A stretch of DNA of 64,000 nt. Origin: Apodemus sylvaticus. Lineage: Eukaryota > Chordata > Mammalia > Rodentia > Muridae. The position numbers and the translations under genes were made by a program. Location: contig NC_067473.1 of NCBI RefSeq assembly GCF_947179515.1, positions 85,342,013 to 85,406,012 of the forward strand. Reading direction: 5' to 3'. Under the pieces are notes generated by a model. That model was given only the letters and a program-made list of their open reading frames with translations. It did not search any database and was not told the DNA's origin. This document shows, one piece after another, positions 43,873 to 56,139 of the stretch. Position 1 is the stretch's first letter; each line of letters starts with the position of its first letter.

Positions 43873-44973
43873 GAATTTCTAATTTGTACGTGGTTGTCTA
43901 TACTCTGAAACACTACATTTCTTTACATTGTTGTATTCTCACCTATATTTCTTAGAAATATCTGTACAGTGCATTCTATGAGGAAGATACATGCTTAGAC
44001 ATAGATACAACACAAAGCACATTACAAAATTAATGCATTCATGTTCCTTTCAGTGCTAACATAAACATAACTCTAAACTTAACCCTAACCCTAATGAAAA
44101 CACTGTGTGTTTAAATATGTTGTTTAGCAAATACAAGATAATTGCACAAAAAAATAAAATAACTCATGGACTTTGGCCTACCCAGTGTCACAACTCCACA
44201 TACAGGCAGAACCCTGAGGACTGAGTTTCCTGAGGACTTCACGCTATGATGGAACATAGCTGTACTTGTTGTTCTCTCAGTCTTCACATCTTTCCTAATA
44301 GAAGTGTTGTGTGAAAACTCAGAGGGGGCTTCCAGTCCCTCACTGGCAGTATTATTAAGACTTACCATAATAATATTTGATCTTTGTGAAGCTGCATTGC
44401 TGGAACAGATTAGTAATTCATTCAACATGCTTGAAAAGAATTTAGAGATTTAGAGATTTAGATTGTCAGCAACGAACACCATAGTTAGAATTTGGAGATG
44501 TAGCTTTTCAGTAAAGATAGATTAAGATGTCCATGGTTTGGCTGCACAAAATTGTAGGAAACAATTTGAAGTTCATAAAAGCACACTCCTAATAGTTGAC
44601 GTAGTGATTTCTTTGTGTTCAGTGAACAAGAACAATGGCAACGTATCAGCACTACCTGACAGGACTCTCTTTCTAGAACTTATTATGAAGTTCTTGTACC
44701 ATTATTGCCCTTAGCTTCCAGATGATTTAAAAAAAGCATTGGGGATCTGTAGATGTGCACCATGAGGATTTAAAGTAATGTAAGAGGTTAATTTTCATAC
44801 ATTTAACTCAGGTTAAAAATATAAGCACTATAAGAAGCTTAAATGAGGTAAATATAACCATAAATTAAAACAATGTTATAAGACATGGGATATATTCCAA
44901 GGACAAAAGCCAAAAATGTTCTTAGAGTCACATTGACTGCCAGTTGAAACAGTGATAAATTCACCACAGTCAC

Positions 44974-45070
44974 CTTTCTTCCTGTATAACTCCCTGAAAT
45001 TCCACCCTTGTACCACTAAGAGTTCTTCCCTGGTAGACAACAAACAGCCTAGAGCAAGGAGAAGATACAT
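44974..45070 (-). pseudogene. Lipocalin exon 1, isolated (block 5)
   Basis: Starts with ATG at 45070 and reads MYLLLALGCLLSTREELL, then VVQGWNFRELYRKK, to the donor AAG|GTGACT at 44974/44973, in the same phase as the intact gene (97 nt here, 88 in block 2). Signal peptide and N-terminus look intact, but the next sequence on the - strand after part of intron 1 is 3' flank, so exons 2-6 are gone. Without them it cannot make a lipocalin, although it could still be transcribed or donate an exon. Confidence 0.78.
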
Positions 45071-45776
45071 TATATTCCAGAATCTTCTCTCTTCTGAAGC
45101 AGAGGAGCTTCAGCTGCTGGTGAAATGATGAACTGAAGAGGCTCACAAACAATTTAGGTTGCACTCTGAACCTATTAATTCACTATTTTTAAATTTTTTC
45201 AGTATACTTTGGCCGATTTGATGGCGGTATTTTTAAGTGTCTGGCACTCCTCTTATTTAATCCATGAGACTAGAATTCAGTGGAGTGTAATATAAATCTT
45301 CCTGAATTGTTGGCATTCAGAAACAAAGTCAAAGAAGAGGAATCTTGTTTGGTCACTGGGTACACACGTAAACATCATCTTCATGAATCATTTAAGAACA
45401 TTAATATTGACTCGTATTATTTTCAGGTTCATGTATGACCAAGATCTAAGTGCTATCTGGTCATTTTTAGTATAACCCTTTCTATACATGTGTCACATTG
45501 AGTTCATTTTTCCAGTCAAGTAAAATAATTTCTTGGTTACACAATGTATAATTTGAATATCAATAGCACAGCTTCAAGGTAAAATGTGTAGCAGGACACA
45601 TTTATATTCCTTTTGCTCTGAGCTCTAAAACAGTCAGATATTGAGAAAATTTATTTAATTTTTGCCAAAGAAAGCTTTTACCTGAAATATAAGTGCTTCT
45701 CAGATCCCTGATTTCTGCTTTCTAAACTACCATGTGTAAAATTCCATCTACTTCCCATCACCTTACAATCATGTCT

Positions 45777-45885
45777 GATTCTCTCTCTCTGTTTCTCTCT
45801 CTGACTCTCTTTCTCTCTCTCTCTTGCTCTCTTCCTCTCTGTCTCTCTTGGTGCTCTCTTACTTTCTCTCTCTGTCTAAGAAAGA
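45777..45885. repeat. (CT)n simple repeat
   Basis: Interrupted CT/TCTC repeat in the inverted block, at the place of the GA repeat 24148-24345 in block 3. Confidence 0.9.
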
Positions 45886-46649
45886 GGATGTAACTCTAAG
45901 CTACTGCTCTAGCTCAATGCCTGCTGCTGTGAGTATAATGGAGTAATTTCTCTGAAGTTGTCAGCAAAACCCAATTATACACTTTTTCTTATAATCACTG
46001 CATTGGACTTAGTGTCTCTTCACAACTATACAACTTAACTAAAAAAGGTGGGCACTCTGCTAGGAACCTCCAGGGAACCCCAAGGGGCACGTATCTCCAG
46101 TCTGCCTTGATGACCAATTGTCATGTCACACAGACAACACTGGAGTTAGTATGGCAGGTTTTTTTTGTTTGTTTGTTTTGTTTGTTTTGTTTTGCCTTTT
46201 TGAGATGGGTGTTTTAAGACTTAACAATGGGAACCCCTTGTGAGCATGCTCAGTATCATTGTGGAGAACCAAGAGTACCTCTAATTGTAACAGTGTTCAT
46301 GGTTGTGATTTTTTTTAAATAAATTTTCAAATGTTTATAAACTGTAAAAAATATTTTTCACCAATACGAATTTAAGGTTGTTGTGTTTTTCTTGTATATT
46401 AATATAAATTTCAGGTCATTTTATTTAAATTATAGTTTACTGATAGGAATGTATGATTGTTTTGTTAAATATATTGTATACTAATGGAAATTTAGGGTTG
46501 TTTTGTTAGACTATATTCTTCATAAGCTGTTAATTTAAAATGTAATATAAAGTACTAATTTTTTGGTTCCTAAAATTATTTTTATTGTAAGTATACTGTT
46601 AAAGCTAGGCAAAAATAATTTTTAAACAAAAGGGAAATACAAAGTGTAA

Positions 46650-47165
46650 ATTTATGGAGATATCAGCTGATACCCACTCAGGTCATGTTTTGGTAAGTCA
46701 GACTCATGTGGGGTTTGCTGAGCCAAGATCCATGCAGATCATGTGATATTTCAGAGAGTATAAAGAGGACTCAATAGACCATGAATGTGAGGTTTCATAG
46801 CTAGCTTTACAATGCTTCCTAGGTCTTGCATCTGGATCTCCCCTGATCTTCACTTCATTGAGAGAGGCACAACAGAGAACTTCTTCTGGTATCCGAGCTA
46901 GTCCTGCTTGCTGCCATCGACTTGTGCAGATTCTGCAGAGGTCTGGTGGTTTCTGGTAGATGTAGCAATAGATGCAGATTCATGCTTGTTATCTTTACTG
47001 AAATGGACTGCTGGTATCTTGATGAACTATAATTGGAATTGCCCCCAAAGTACTACTTCTAAACAGGGCCACATCCACTTGTACTATTTACCATCTTTTC
47101 TCCCCTTCTTTGGATGGTGGGCTAGAAAGTGGGTCAAAAAAGTTGAGAATCTTCATTAATAGAAC
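46650..47165 (+). mobile_element. Probable LTR insertion in block 6
   Basis: Foreign segment within the conserved flank. It has a TATA-like box (GAGTATAAAGAGGACTC, about 46756), then 'GATCTCCCCTGATCTTCACTTCATTG' and 'GAAATGGACTGCTGGTATC'. The layout suggests a rodent solo LTR in + orientation. I cannot name the family. The 83-aa frame inside is not credible. Confidence 0.45.
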
Positions 47166-49518
47166 ATTTTAAAAACTCTAACCCTATAGCCTGTTTCTTT
47201 CTTAGTTTAGATTTTTCTCTAAGTGTGGATGTTCACTAAGTTCATGCCTCACATACAGTGGGGCAAATGCAATTGAATTTCCTTGCAGAGAGTGCTGATT
47301 TTTCACATCCCTTGGAATCCCACATAAATGTAGGACATTTCTACACTGCCTTACCATATTTTAGCTTCAAGTAACTACATAGATACCTGGTACTTTTATT
47401 AACACATTAAAAGCCTAAGCTGGGCAGGTACTGAAATTTTATTTTTCAACTAGGCAGTGAATACTCAGAAAAGTTCCCCATTACTTGTCATCTGTGCTTT
47501 CCCCGACCTATTCTATTTCATGTATGTTCTCATCGGTCCTCCTTCATTGCAACCCTTACAGCTAATACTTTTGTTTGCTCCATGTGTTTTCTCCATACCA
47601 TCTTCTCTTATTGGACATTCTTACCTCTCCTCTGTCATCCTTTGGGATCTGCTGACTGGGATCAGATGTCCTTCAGTATTATCTACTTCCCAGCTTATTT
47701 CCTCATCAGATCTTTTACTAAGCAATCAGAGTTGATAGAAAGCAATTTTTACATAAAATAGAGACCAGAGATAGTTGACAGTGTCATTATCCAGACTGCA
47801 ACAAGATATCTGAACATTAAAATCAGCATCTGAGTACAAGGTGCACAAAACCATCTCCCAAACAATAGATATGTATTTGTGCACATTTTAAGTTTCTAAT
47901 AGAATGTTTCTTCTGAAATTCTATGGTATATTTTGAGACAGGGTTTCCTTACACCTGACTGACAACTGGGCTTTGAGATATTGCCATAGTCTATCATAAG
48001 CATAGTCTCTACCCTACTCTACCCAGTGCTAAGATGGATGATATAGACATTATACACCAAGATTTATATTTTGATGAACAAATAATTTTATTTCTTATAT
48101 GTTCTCTATGATACTATATCACTGTTTTTTCATGCCATAAATCCTCCCATATGTGTTCTCTTGATCTTTTCACTTTCATTGCTATAAAATGCACATGTGT
48201 GTTTCTATTTGTGTGAAGTTAAAAATCAATTCTACCATGAAGTTTGATATAACAATATTTCAACATATTCTATTACAAGCATATATGTAACCAATATTTA
48301 TATGTATATTATTTACTTATTTATCTCCTTGATTTATCTGAAACAACTATACCATGATTTGTAATAAAGCCAGATAAAATGTGTACAAAGAAGAATCTGT
48401 CAAGAAGGAGTCACTGTATGATCTTTGTCCTTGTAGATGCACATTTGAGAGGAACAACACACTTCTTTAGAACTGATAAACTATTCCCTACCCAGTAGCA
48501 TAACTACTATTGCATGCCTCAGATAGCAGAACCCTGTGGACTAAGTGTCCTGAGGATTTCACTCTGTTAAGGAGCACAGCTCTGCTTATTGTACTCTCAG
48601 TATTCACAATTCTACCTCATCTAAGGTTTGTATGAAAACTCAGATGGGGCTTCTAGGCCCTCACTGGGCAGTATTATTAGCATTTACAATCATAATGTTG
48701 TATCTTTGTTAAGCATTTCTGCTGGAACAGATTAGTAGTCCTATCAAACCCTTAATAGAATTTAGAGATGTAGATTGTCAGCAATGGCCACCTCCTTTAG
48801 AATTTGGAGATGTAGTTTGCTAGGGAAGTTGGATTAAGATGTTTTTGTCGATCATCCTACTATACAATTGTAGGAAACAATTAGAAGTTCATAAATATTT
48901 TGTGTGACGTTCAGAAGTTCAGAGATTTTTTGTGTTCAGTGAACAAGAACAATGGAAGCCTTATAAGCACTACTTGAAATGACTTTCTAGACCTGGGTGA
49001 TGAAGGTGATCATCAGTTTCTTGTGTTCATTTTCATCCTTGATTTCCTAATATGATTTAGTAAAAACATTGATGATTAGTAGATGTGTACCCCGAGGAAT
49101 TAATTAAAGGATCAGTGAATGATAGATTTTTACATAAAAGTTTAGATTTGTGAATCTTTTAAATTTTATATAAGAACAGCTTCTTTATAAGATGAATAAT
49201 ACAATAATTCATCCTTTCTTTATCAATCAAAAATTGCAGACAGTAGGTAAAAAGGAAATGGCTGAGAAAATTACGTGGATTTTTGTCTTCTTAATCTATA
49301 ACAAGTTGTTTAGGTATGAATGATGTACATTTTAATTTCATCTGTTAATTGTTTTCAAATAAAATTACTTGGGGAAATACTTTTATAAAATAATAATTCA
49401 TTAAAATTAAAATAGAACATCATATTGATATGTTTATGCAGCATGAATATTTTCCTGGGATATATAATCAGTGGGAGAAAAATGAATTATTTTGGAGCTA
49501 GTAGAGCTTCATATGTGG

Positions 49519-49520
49519 AC

Positions 49521-49551
<31 letters not shown>

Positions 49552-49555
49552 GTAT
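49519..49555. repeat. (GT)n microsatellite
   Basis: GT run, the inverted counterpart of the CA runs at 242-269 and 17668-17704. Confidence 0.93.
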
Positions 49556-49849
49556 GAGTGTGACTCTTCTCCATTTTTTCTTTTCTTTTTGCCTTCTCTC
49601 CAGTCCCCAAAGGTATCCAGTAGATTTTTGTAGGTCACAAGAAGTACTTGCCCCATGAAATCAGGCTTTACTCCATCAGAGATATTCTGCTGAGTGATAA
49701 ATTTCCAAGTCTCAGGTGATTGACATTACCTCAGTTTATCTTAAACTGACAAGGTCATCAACCTGTCTCTTTAAGAAAAATTGAAAGTTCCAGAAATAAG
49801 AAATACAACAGCAGAAAAGAAATTGAAATATCTTATATCTATATCAATT

Positions 49850-52195
49850 GTTATTAATAATAATAATAATAATAATAATTTCTTTAACAAGTTTTCTTTC
49901 TTTTTGTGTATTTTCTGCATTCTTTGTTTACATTCCAAATGATTTTGCCTTTCTTGGTTCCCCAATCCCCATAAGTCCCATAAGGCCTCTTCCCTCTGCC
50001 CATTCTCATTGATCAACCGCCTCCCACTTCTCTGACCTGATAATCCCCTACATTGTTGCATCAAGCCTTTCCAGGACCAGGGCCCTCTCCTTCCTTCTTC
50101 TTGGGAATTGTTTGATATGTGAATTGTGTCTTGGGTATTCAGAGCTTCTGGAGTAATATCCACTTATCAGTGATGGCCTTCCATGTGTGTTCTTTTGTGA
50201 TTGGTTACCTCACTTAGGATAATATTTTCCAGTTCCAACCATTTGTCTAAGAATTTCATGAATTCATTGTTTTCAGTTGCTGAGTAGTATTCCATAATGT
50301 AAATGTACCACATTTTCTGTATCCTTTTCTCCATTGAGGGACATGTGGGTTATTTCTAGCTTCTGGCTATTATAAATAAGGCTGCTATGAACAGAGTGGA
50401 GCATGTGTCGTTATTGCATCCTGGGGAATCCTCTGGGTATATGCCCAGGAGTGGTATAACAGCGTCCTCTAGAAGTGTCATGCCCAGTTTTCTGAGGAAC
50501 TGCCAGATTGGTTTCTAGAGTGGTTGTACCAGCTTCTAATCCCACCAGCAGTAGAGGAATGATCCTTTTTCTCCACATCCTCGCCAACAACTGCTCTCTC
50601 CTGAGTTTTTAATCTTAGCCATCCTGATGGGAGTTAGGTGACATTTCATGGTTGTTTTGATTTGCATTTCCCTTATGACTAATGATATTAAACATTGCTT
50701 AAGGTACTTCTCAGTTATTCAAAAATTCTACGGATGAAAATTCTTTGTTTAGCTCTGTACCCCGTTTTCTAATAGAGTTATTTGACTCTCTGGAGTTTAA
50801 CTTCTTGAGGTCTTTGTATATATTAGATATTAGCCCTCTGTCAGATGTAGGGTTGGTGAAGATCTTTTCCCTATTTGTTGGTTGCCATTTTATCTGATTG
50901 ACAGTGTCCTTTGCCTTACAGAAACTTTGTAATTTTTTGAGGTCCCATTTGTCAATTCTTGATCTTAAAGCATAAGCTATTGGTGTTCTGTTCATGAACT
51001 TTTCCCCTGTGCCCATGTGCTCAATGCTCTTCTTCAGTTTCTTTTCTATTAATTTCAGTGTGTCTGGTTTTATGTGGAGTTCCTTGATCCATTTGGAGTT
51101 GAGCTTAGTACAAGTAGATAAGAATGGATCAATTTGCATTCTTCTGAATCTCCAGTTGAACCAGCACCATTTGTTGCAAAGGCTATCTTTTTTCCCACTG
51201 GATGGTTTTAGCTCCTTTGTGGAAGATCAAGTGTCCATAAGTGTGTGGGTTCATTTCTGGGTCTTCAATTCTATTCTGTTGATCTACCTGCCTGTCACTG
51301 TACTAATACCTCACAGTTTTTGACACTATTTCTCTGTAGTACTTCTTTAGGTCTGGGATACTGATTCCCCCAGAAGTTCTTTTACTGTTGAGAATAGTTT
51401 TAGCTATCCTAGAGTTTTTGTTATTCAAGATGAATTTGAGAATTGCTCTTTCTAACTCTATAAAGAACTGAGTTGTGATTTTGATGGGGATTGCATTGCA
51501 TCTGTATATTGCTTTTGGCAAGATGGCCATTTCTACTATATTAATCCTGCCAATCCATGAGCATGGAACACTTTTCCATTTTCTGAGTTTTTCAATTCCC
51601 TTCTTCAGAGACCTGAATTTCTTGTCATTCAGATCTTTTAACTTTTTGGTTAGAGCCATACCAAGATACTTTATATATTTTGTGGCTATTGTGAAGGGTA
51701 TCCTTCCCTAATTTCTTTCTCATCCTGCTTATCCTTTGAGTATAGGAAGGCTACTTATTTGCTTGAGTTGATTACTAGTTTGCTGTATATTACTTTTAGT
51801 ATGTTTAGGTATGGGCCTTGAATTCCTGTTCTTTCCAAGACTTTTAGCATGAAATGGTGGTGAATTTTATTAAATGCCTTTTCAGCATGTAATGAAATGA
51901 CCATGTGTTTTTTTTTTCCTTTGAGTTTGTTTTTGTAGTGTATTGCATTGATGGATTTTCATATATGTGGAACAATCCCTGCATCCCTGGCATGAAGCCT
52001 ACTTGATCATGGTGAATGATTGCTTTTATGTGTTCATGGATTCGGTTGGCAAGAATTTTATTGAGTATTTTTGCATTGATATTCATTAGGGAAATTGGTC
52101 CGAAGTTCTCTTTCTTTGTTGGATCTTTGTGTGGTTTTGGTATCAGTGTAATTGTGGCTTCATAGAATGAGTTGAGTAGTATTCACTGGCATTGG
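49850..52195 (-). mobile_element. 5'-truncated L1 with internal deletion
   Basis: On the - strand: 3'UTR, ORF2 C-terminus and post-RT region from about 49880 to 51770, then, after an internal deletion, RT N-terminal sequence to 52195. Compared with the intact L1 about 285 nt are missing (equivalent to 5057-5340), which removes the FADD catalytic motif. An (AAT)n run lies at its 3' end (49853-49880). Dead element; it abuts ERVK-like sequence at about 52200. Confidence 0.85.
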
Positions 52196-52849
52196 TGTTC
52201 TTTTTACAATATGGGAAATATAAGAGTTCTTTCTTTTATAATGGTATACACTTGCTTTTCTGGATTTGTTTTCTAATGTCACCAAAATAGTTACTACAAA
52301 TCTTTGCCAATCTTTAACAGTCACCCATAATGACATAATCTTGACACATGTACAGGATACTGTAATTAGAGCTGTATTTTTTCTTGACAATTGGAATAAT
52401 CTCATTCTTTCTCTTTTAGTTAACATAGAAAATTTTGCATTTATGTCTTCAAGGTTTTACTTTGTTCATGCGTAAAGAAAATTCATTTTGTATCATAATC
52501 TTCTCCTTGTATATGGACCCCAGTAGGAGAATGAGTTGAAAGCAAAATGAACAAAATACAATCAAGTTTAGGATCAATTTGATTCATATATGTATACATC
52601 GTGCAGTTCTTGTTCTACAAGTATTATCTCCTTTTCTGCTTCAGTTGTTAGATATCTTGGACTATTTACATTTGAATCTACTTGTAGTGACTAAAACAAT
52701 TTATTTAATTCATATGTACATGATACAATTGGAGGTCAAAGCCAATTATTATCTTCAAGTAAATTTTGAAAATCATTTAGTGTTTTCTTATAATCTACAG
52801 AGGTATATACATTTTATGGTTGAATTTTGTGTTGGTTGAATTCATAACC

Positions 52850-53460
52850 CAATACAACTAAGTGAAACTTCTCTTTGTATTTTTTCTTTAGAGCAATCTG
52901 TAATGCTTCTTGTTTACTTAAACATTTTTTTCTTAAAGCATCTTTGTTAGAATCAGTCAACAAAATGTCATTCACATGATAATAAATTATATACTGAGGG
53001 AATTGCTTACAAAGTATTTCCAATGATTGCTGCACAAAACACTGACATAAGGTTGGGACATTTAATGTTCCCTGTGGAAGTATCTTAAGGAGGTATCTCT
53101 TTAGTGGATAACTGTTATTCAAAGTAGGTGCTGAGAAAGCAAAATATTCCCTATTCTTCTCAAGCCAGGGCATTGTGAAAAAGCAATTTTTCAGGTCAAT
53201 TATGTTTGTAGGCCATGATCTCAATAACAAAGATGGTACAGGAATTCCAGGCTGTAAAGGACTCATTGGTTGAATTACCTAATTAACTACTCTTAAATCA
53301 GTTATTGTCCTACATTTTCCTGATTTCATTTTACAATAAACACAGGAGAATTTCTTGCACTGGTAGAGTGTTTTATAGGATGAACTACATGTCCCTTTAC
53401 CAGTTGTTCAAGTGACTGCAATTTTCCTTTTGTCATGGGCCACTACTCTTGCCATACAAT
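52850..53460 (-). pseudogene. ERVK-like reverse transcriptase relic
   Basis: The - strand frame (best from 53266 down to 52814) shows betaretrovirus-type RT blocks: the proline-rich start MSPLQPGIPVPS, FFTMP, LPQGTLNVPT, and a catalytic core reading YHVND where YxDD is required. RT start sequence up to about 53460 is broken by stops. Loss of the first catalytic Asp and the stops make it inactive. Confidence 0.75.
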
Positions 53461-53499
53461 TGGTTTGATAACCTTTTGAGGAAAAGGCTATTGGTATGT

Positions 53500-54160
53500 C
53501 AGCAGTGGTCCATTTATAATTTGGAAATTTAAGGTTCTGTTTTTAGATCATGGACACGGCTTGTGAATTTTCTCACTTATCTGTAATTATGCCCACAGGC
53601 AGCTATCATGTCACAATTAGTTTCTTCATTTGCAGTTCTTGGAATTGCAGGAATATTTATTGGCATACAGTATTCTTTTAAGTGATGCTTTTCCTATAAA
53701 TTTATGGGTATATGAGCCATATAAAGTCACAACTCCTCTTGTTTCCCTTTTGATCCCACACCGTTAATTTATTGGATACTTTGTATTATTCCTGGTATTT
53801 CACCAATTACTACAAACTTTGTGTAAACCTTATAAAGTGGCCAATCTGGATTTTAAGACTTTTAAGATAGATAGTATGCTAATATTAGCTCCTGGATCAA
53901 CCAATTGTTCAATGTCAAAAACATTCATTTCACCATTAAGTTGAGTCCATGATTATTAAACATTATTTGCCAGAATACCTGTTTTTCCACAATTCCCAAA
54001 AGCTCCTGTCCTTTCTATTGCAGCAGACTTGCCCTTAATGTAAGGAAACAACTCTTTGGCAATTTTATTCCCTGCATCAATTTGTATCTCCTTTCTTATG
54101 TATTGCATGATTCTAATTTCTTGCTTGCTATCCACATCTACTGTATAGGGATTCACAATA
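53500..54160 (-). pseudogene. ERVK-like dUTPase / protease relic
   Basis: 54156-53956 reads as the end of a retroviral dUTPase and its link to protease (AKELFPYIKGKSA, ERTGAFGNCGK). Further on (about 53925-53870) the aspartic protease flap carries DPGA where the active site should be D(T/S)GA. Stops interrupt the frame. The dUTPase-protease linkage upstream of RT is typical of beta-type (class II) elements. Confidence 0.65.
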
Positions 54161-55059
54161 AATTCCTGAATATTAACCTTCTAAATACCAAGATTATTAA
54201 TACTGTTCCTGAAAGTAAAGATCATACATCACAGTGATTAATTTGTAACATTCAACATTTGGGGATAGGGTAAGAGGCATATCTGTGGCCATGTCCCTAG
54301 CTGCACTCCCTTCTGTAGCAGGTATAGAATCAGAGATATATTAAATTTTGATTTTCTTGCCTATTCATACTTTCCGACTTACCAAAGAAAGGCAGTTTTT
54401 ATTCTTCTCCATGGAGTCTCAAGCTCACAGGTCTCTCTGTAGTTTCCTGAGGACGAGAGGTTAGCTCATATGTCTCTCTTGGACTAGCAATCTTTTGATC
54501 AATACTTGCCCTTTCCACAGTGACTACCATACTGTACAAATGTTTGTGGTCCAAAACAGCCAAAATGTGCCTATTCTCTTCTTTATGTACCACATTCTCT
54601 GGTACCTGTAACTTTAACATCTGAATATTCTAGCCTTAAAATCTTTTTGGAAGAAGCCCAATTCACAATTAAAACATTGAACATTTTGATTTCTAAGACT
54701 TCTAGCTATGGATATCCCTTGATAATTAGCATGATGTTCTTGAAAAAAAATGCCAGTAATTTCTCTTACCTATTATTCTATTGGGTCTCTTTCAATGGTC
54801 TGATTGCACATTTATATTCAGTATTCATTTTTTCAGAGGCCAATATTTCTATCAATGACTGTCTGGTTTTAGGCTCTGATGTGGCTATAGTTGCAGATGC
54901 ACCCAATTTCTGTAAAAGATAAAAATAAAAAATCAGTGATTGCTTCTGTAAGTTTCAGTACTACCTTCATGATGAGGTAGTCTTTTCCCCTAGTTCCTCA
55001 ATCATATTCCAGACCCCTAAAGCTACAGAAGGACATTTTTCAATTATGCCATCATTAGT

Positions 55060-55380
55060 TGAGATTTGTTCTTATAAATGAGCATGACACCCTTCTTCAA
55101 GCAGTTGTTCTTCAATAACATTTATCCCCCTTTCTTTATTCAGGTGTTTATTATTCTGGTTTCATGCATTTATGACAAAATAACACTGTGATTGCTGTCC
55201 AGCTTATAGAAGAGCTGACACTAATCCTTTCCAATCTTGGGGATAACTCTATTTTGCCTAGCCCAAATATATAATATTTTTTAACAAATGGAGAGTACAA
55301 GGCATATAATACTACTGCCTCTTTAAAATGTTTTAAATCTACCATTTCTCTTAGACACCAGGTTAGTTCATGCTAAGCAG
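55060..55380 (-). pseudogene. ERVK-like gag capsid fragment
   Basis: The - strand frame 55345-55151 reads MVDLKHFKEAVVLYALYSPF, followed by sequence similar in pattern to betaretroviral capsid N-terminal helices. The major homology region is not recognisable. The position upstream of dUTPase/protease fits gag. Confidence 0.5.
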
Positions 55381-56009
55381 GAACAGTATCACTGTTAGGC
55401 ATATGCTGCACAAAAAGTGGGAAGGACTAAGGTTCCTGTGCAGGCCCCCAAAAAATCCTCTGTAGTGCACTCAGCTGAATACTACATGGTTTAATCTGTA
55501 CCACTCCTTGTTCTTCCCATCCTCTACTTTCACAAACGTGATATGGCAACCTTGCAGCCAAAATTTATAGAGCAGGTCAAGGCAGCAGCTTAACTTGGTG
55601 ACTATGTTTCTTACCTTTTTCATCATTCAATACATTTCTGGTTTCAGATGCCATCTCTGAACTGGTTGCTCTCTTCCCAGTGTCTCATTTTTACTTCTGA
55701 AGCAGTTCTACCTACATTAACAAACTCTACAATCTTCTTTAGCCTAAGTACTTGTCAAATTTTCCCAAATCTTTTACAAAAGAGTATACATGAAAACCAG
55801 GAAGGAAAACTAAAAGCCTAGTCCTGGAAACATGTAGGAAACCACCAGGCTACCATCACTGCTATTAAGCCAACCACTTTGAGGAACAGTTCTCACCCTT
55901 CATAATCCAAACTTTCTTCTACCACATTCAAAGCAGAAATACCCATTATGCTTTCACCAAGTTGGATATCATGTGAAGGCTTAGATTTTTAAAACCTGTT
56001 TTTTGTTTG

Positions 56010-56135
56010 TTTGCTTGTTTTTTTTAATTTTATGTTTTTTAATCCAATATTTTCTTTATTTAAATTTTAACTATTATCCACTTTTCTGTTTTTTTCCCTC
56101 TAGGAAACCCCTATCCCATCCTCCCTCTCCATTTT
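56010..56135 (-). mobile_element. Short L1 3' end fragment
   Basis: T-rich sequence followed by 'TTTCTTTATTTAAATTTTAA' and 'GGAAACCCCTATCCCATCCTCCCTC', the reverse of an old L1 tail and 3'UTR end. It sits at the edge of block 7. Confidence 0.5.
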
Positions 56136-56139
56136 AATA

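Larger units (their letters stand above)
41810..46030 (-). other. Lipocalin block 5, inverted
   Basis: Reverse complement of the unit. 3'-flank sequence (41810-42345 and about 44130-44760, compare 18680-18950 and 35890-36480) is followed by a direct jump at about 44770 to intron 1 and exon 1 (44974-45070). The 5' flank follows (45071-46030, for example 45420-45540 equals the reverse of 25400-25550). Exons 2-6 are deleted, as in block 3 but with a different breakpoint. An L1 is inserted at 42346-43872. The stretch 43875-44110 is unassigned. Confidence 0.7.
46290..49848 (-). other. Lipocalin block 6, inverted, 3' flank only
   Basis: Reverse complement of the unit's 3' flank: 46290-46640 matches 37770-38010, 47165-49330 matches about 35170-37400, and 49560-49848 matches about 17400-17580 and the start of the window. 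It lies head-on to block 5 and stops at an L1 (49850) just where exon 6 would be expected, so no coding exon is present. An LTR interrupts it at about 46650-47165. Confidence 0.65.
52200..55900 (-). mobile_element. ERVK-like (class II) provirus relic
   Basis: Degenerate gag-pro-pol in the order expected on the - strand: capsid-like sequence near 55345-55150, dUTPase/protease sequence near 54160-53500 and reverse transcriptase near 53460-52850. Many stops and frameshifts occur. No LTR or tRNA primer site was recognised at either side. Sequence between the named parts (52200-52850, 54160-55060, 55380-55900) is likely the rest of the same element but has no domain I can identify. Confidence 0.65.

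Noticed and set aside
44079..44096. TAACCCTAACCCTAA, telomere-like
   Set aside because: Only about two and a half units; too short to call an interstitial telomere.
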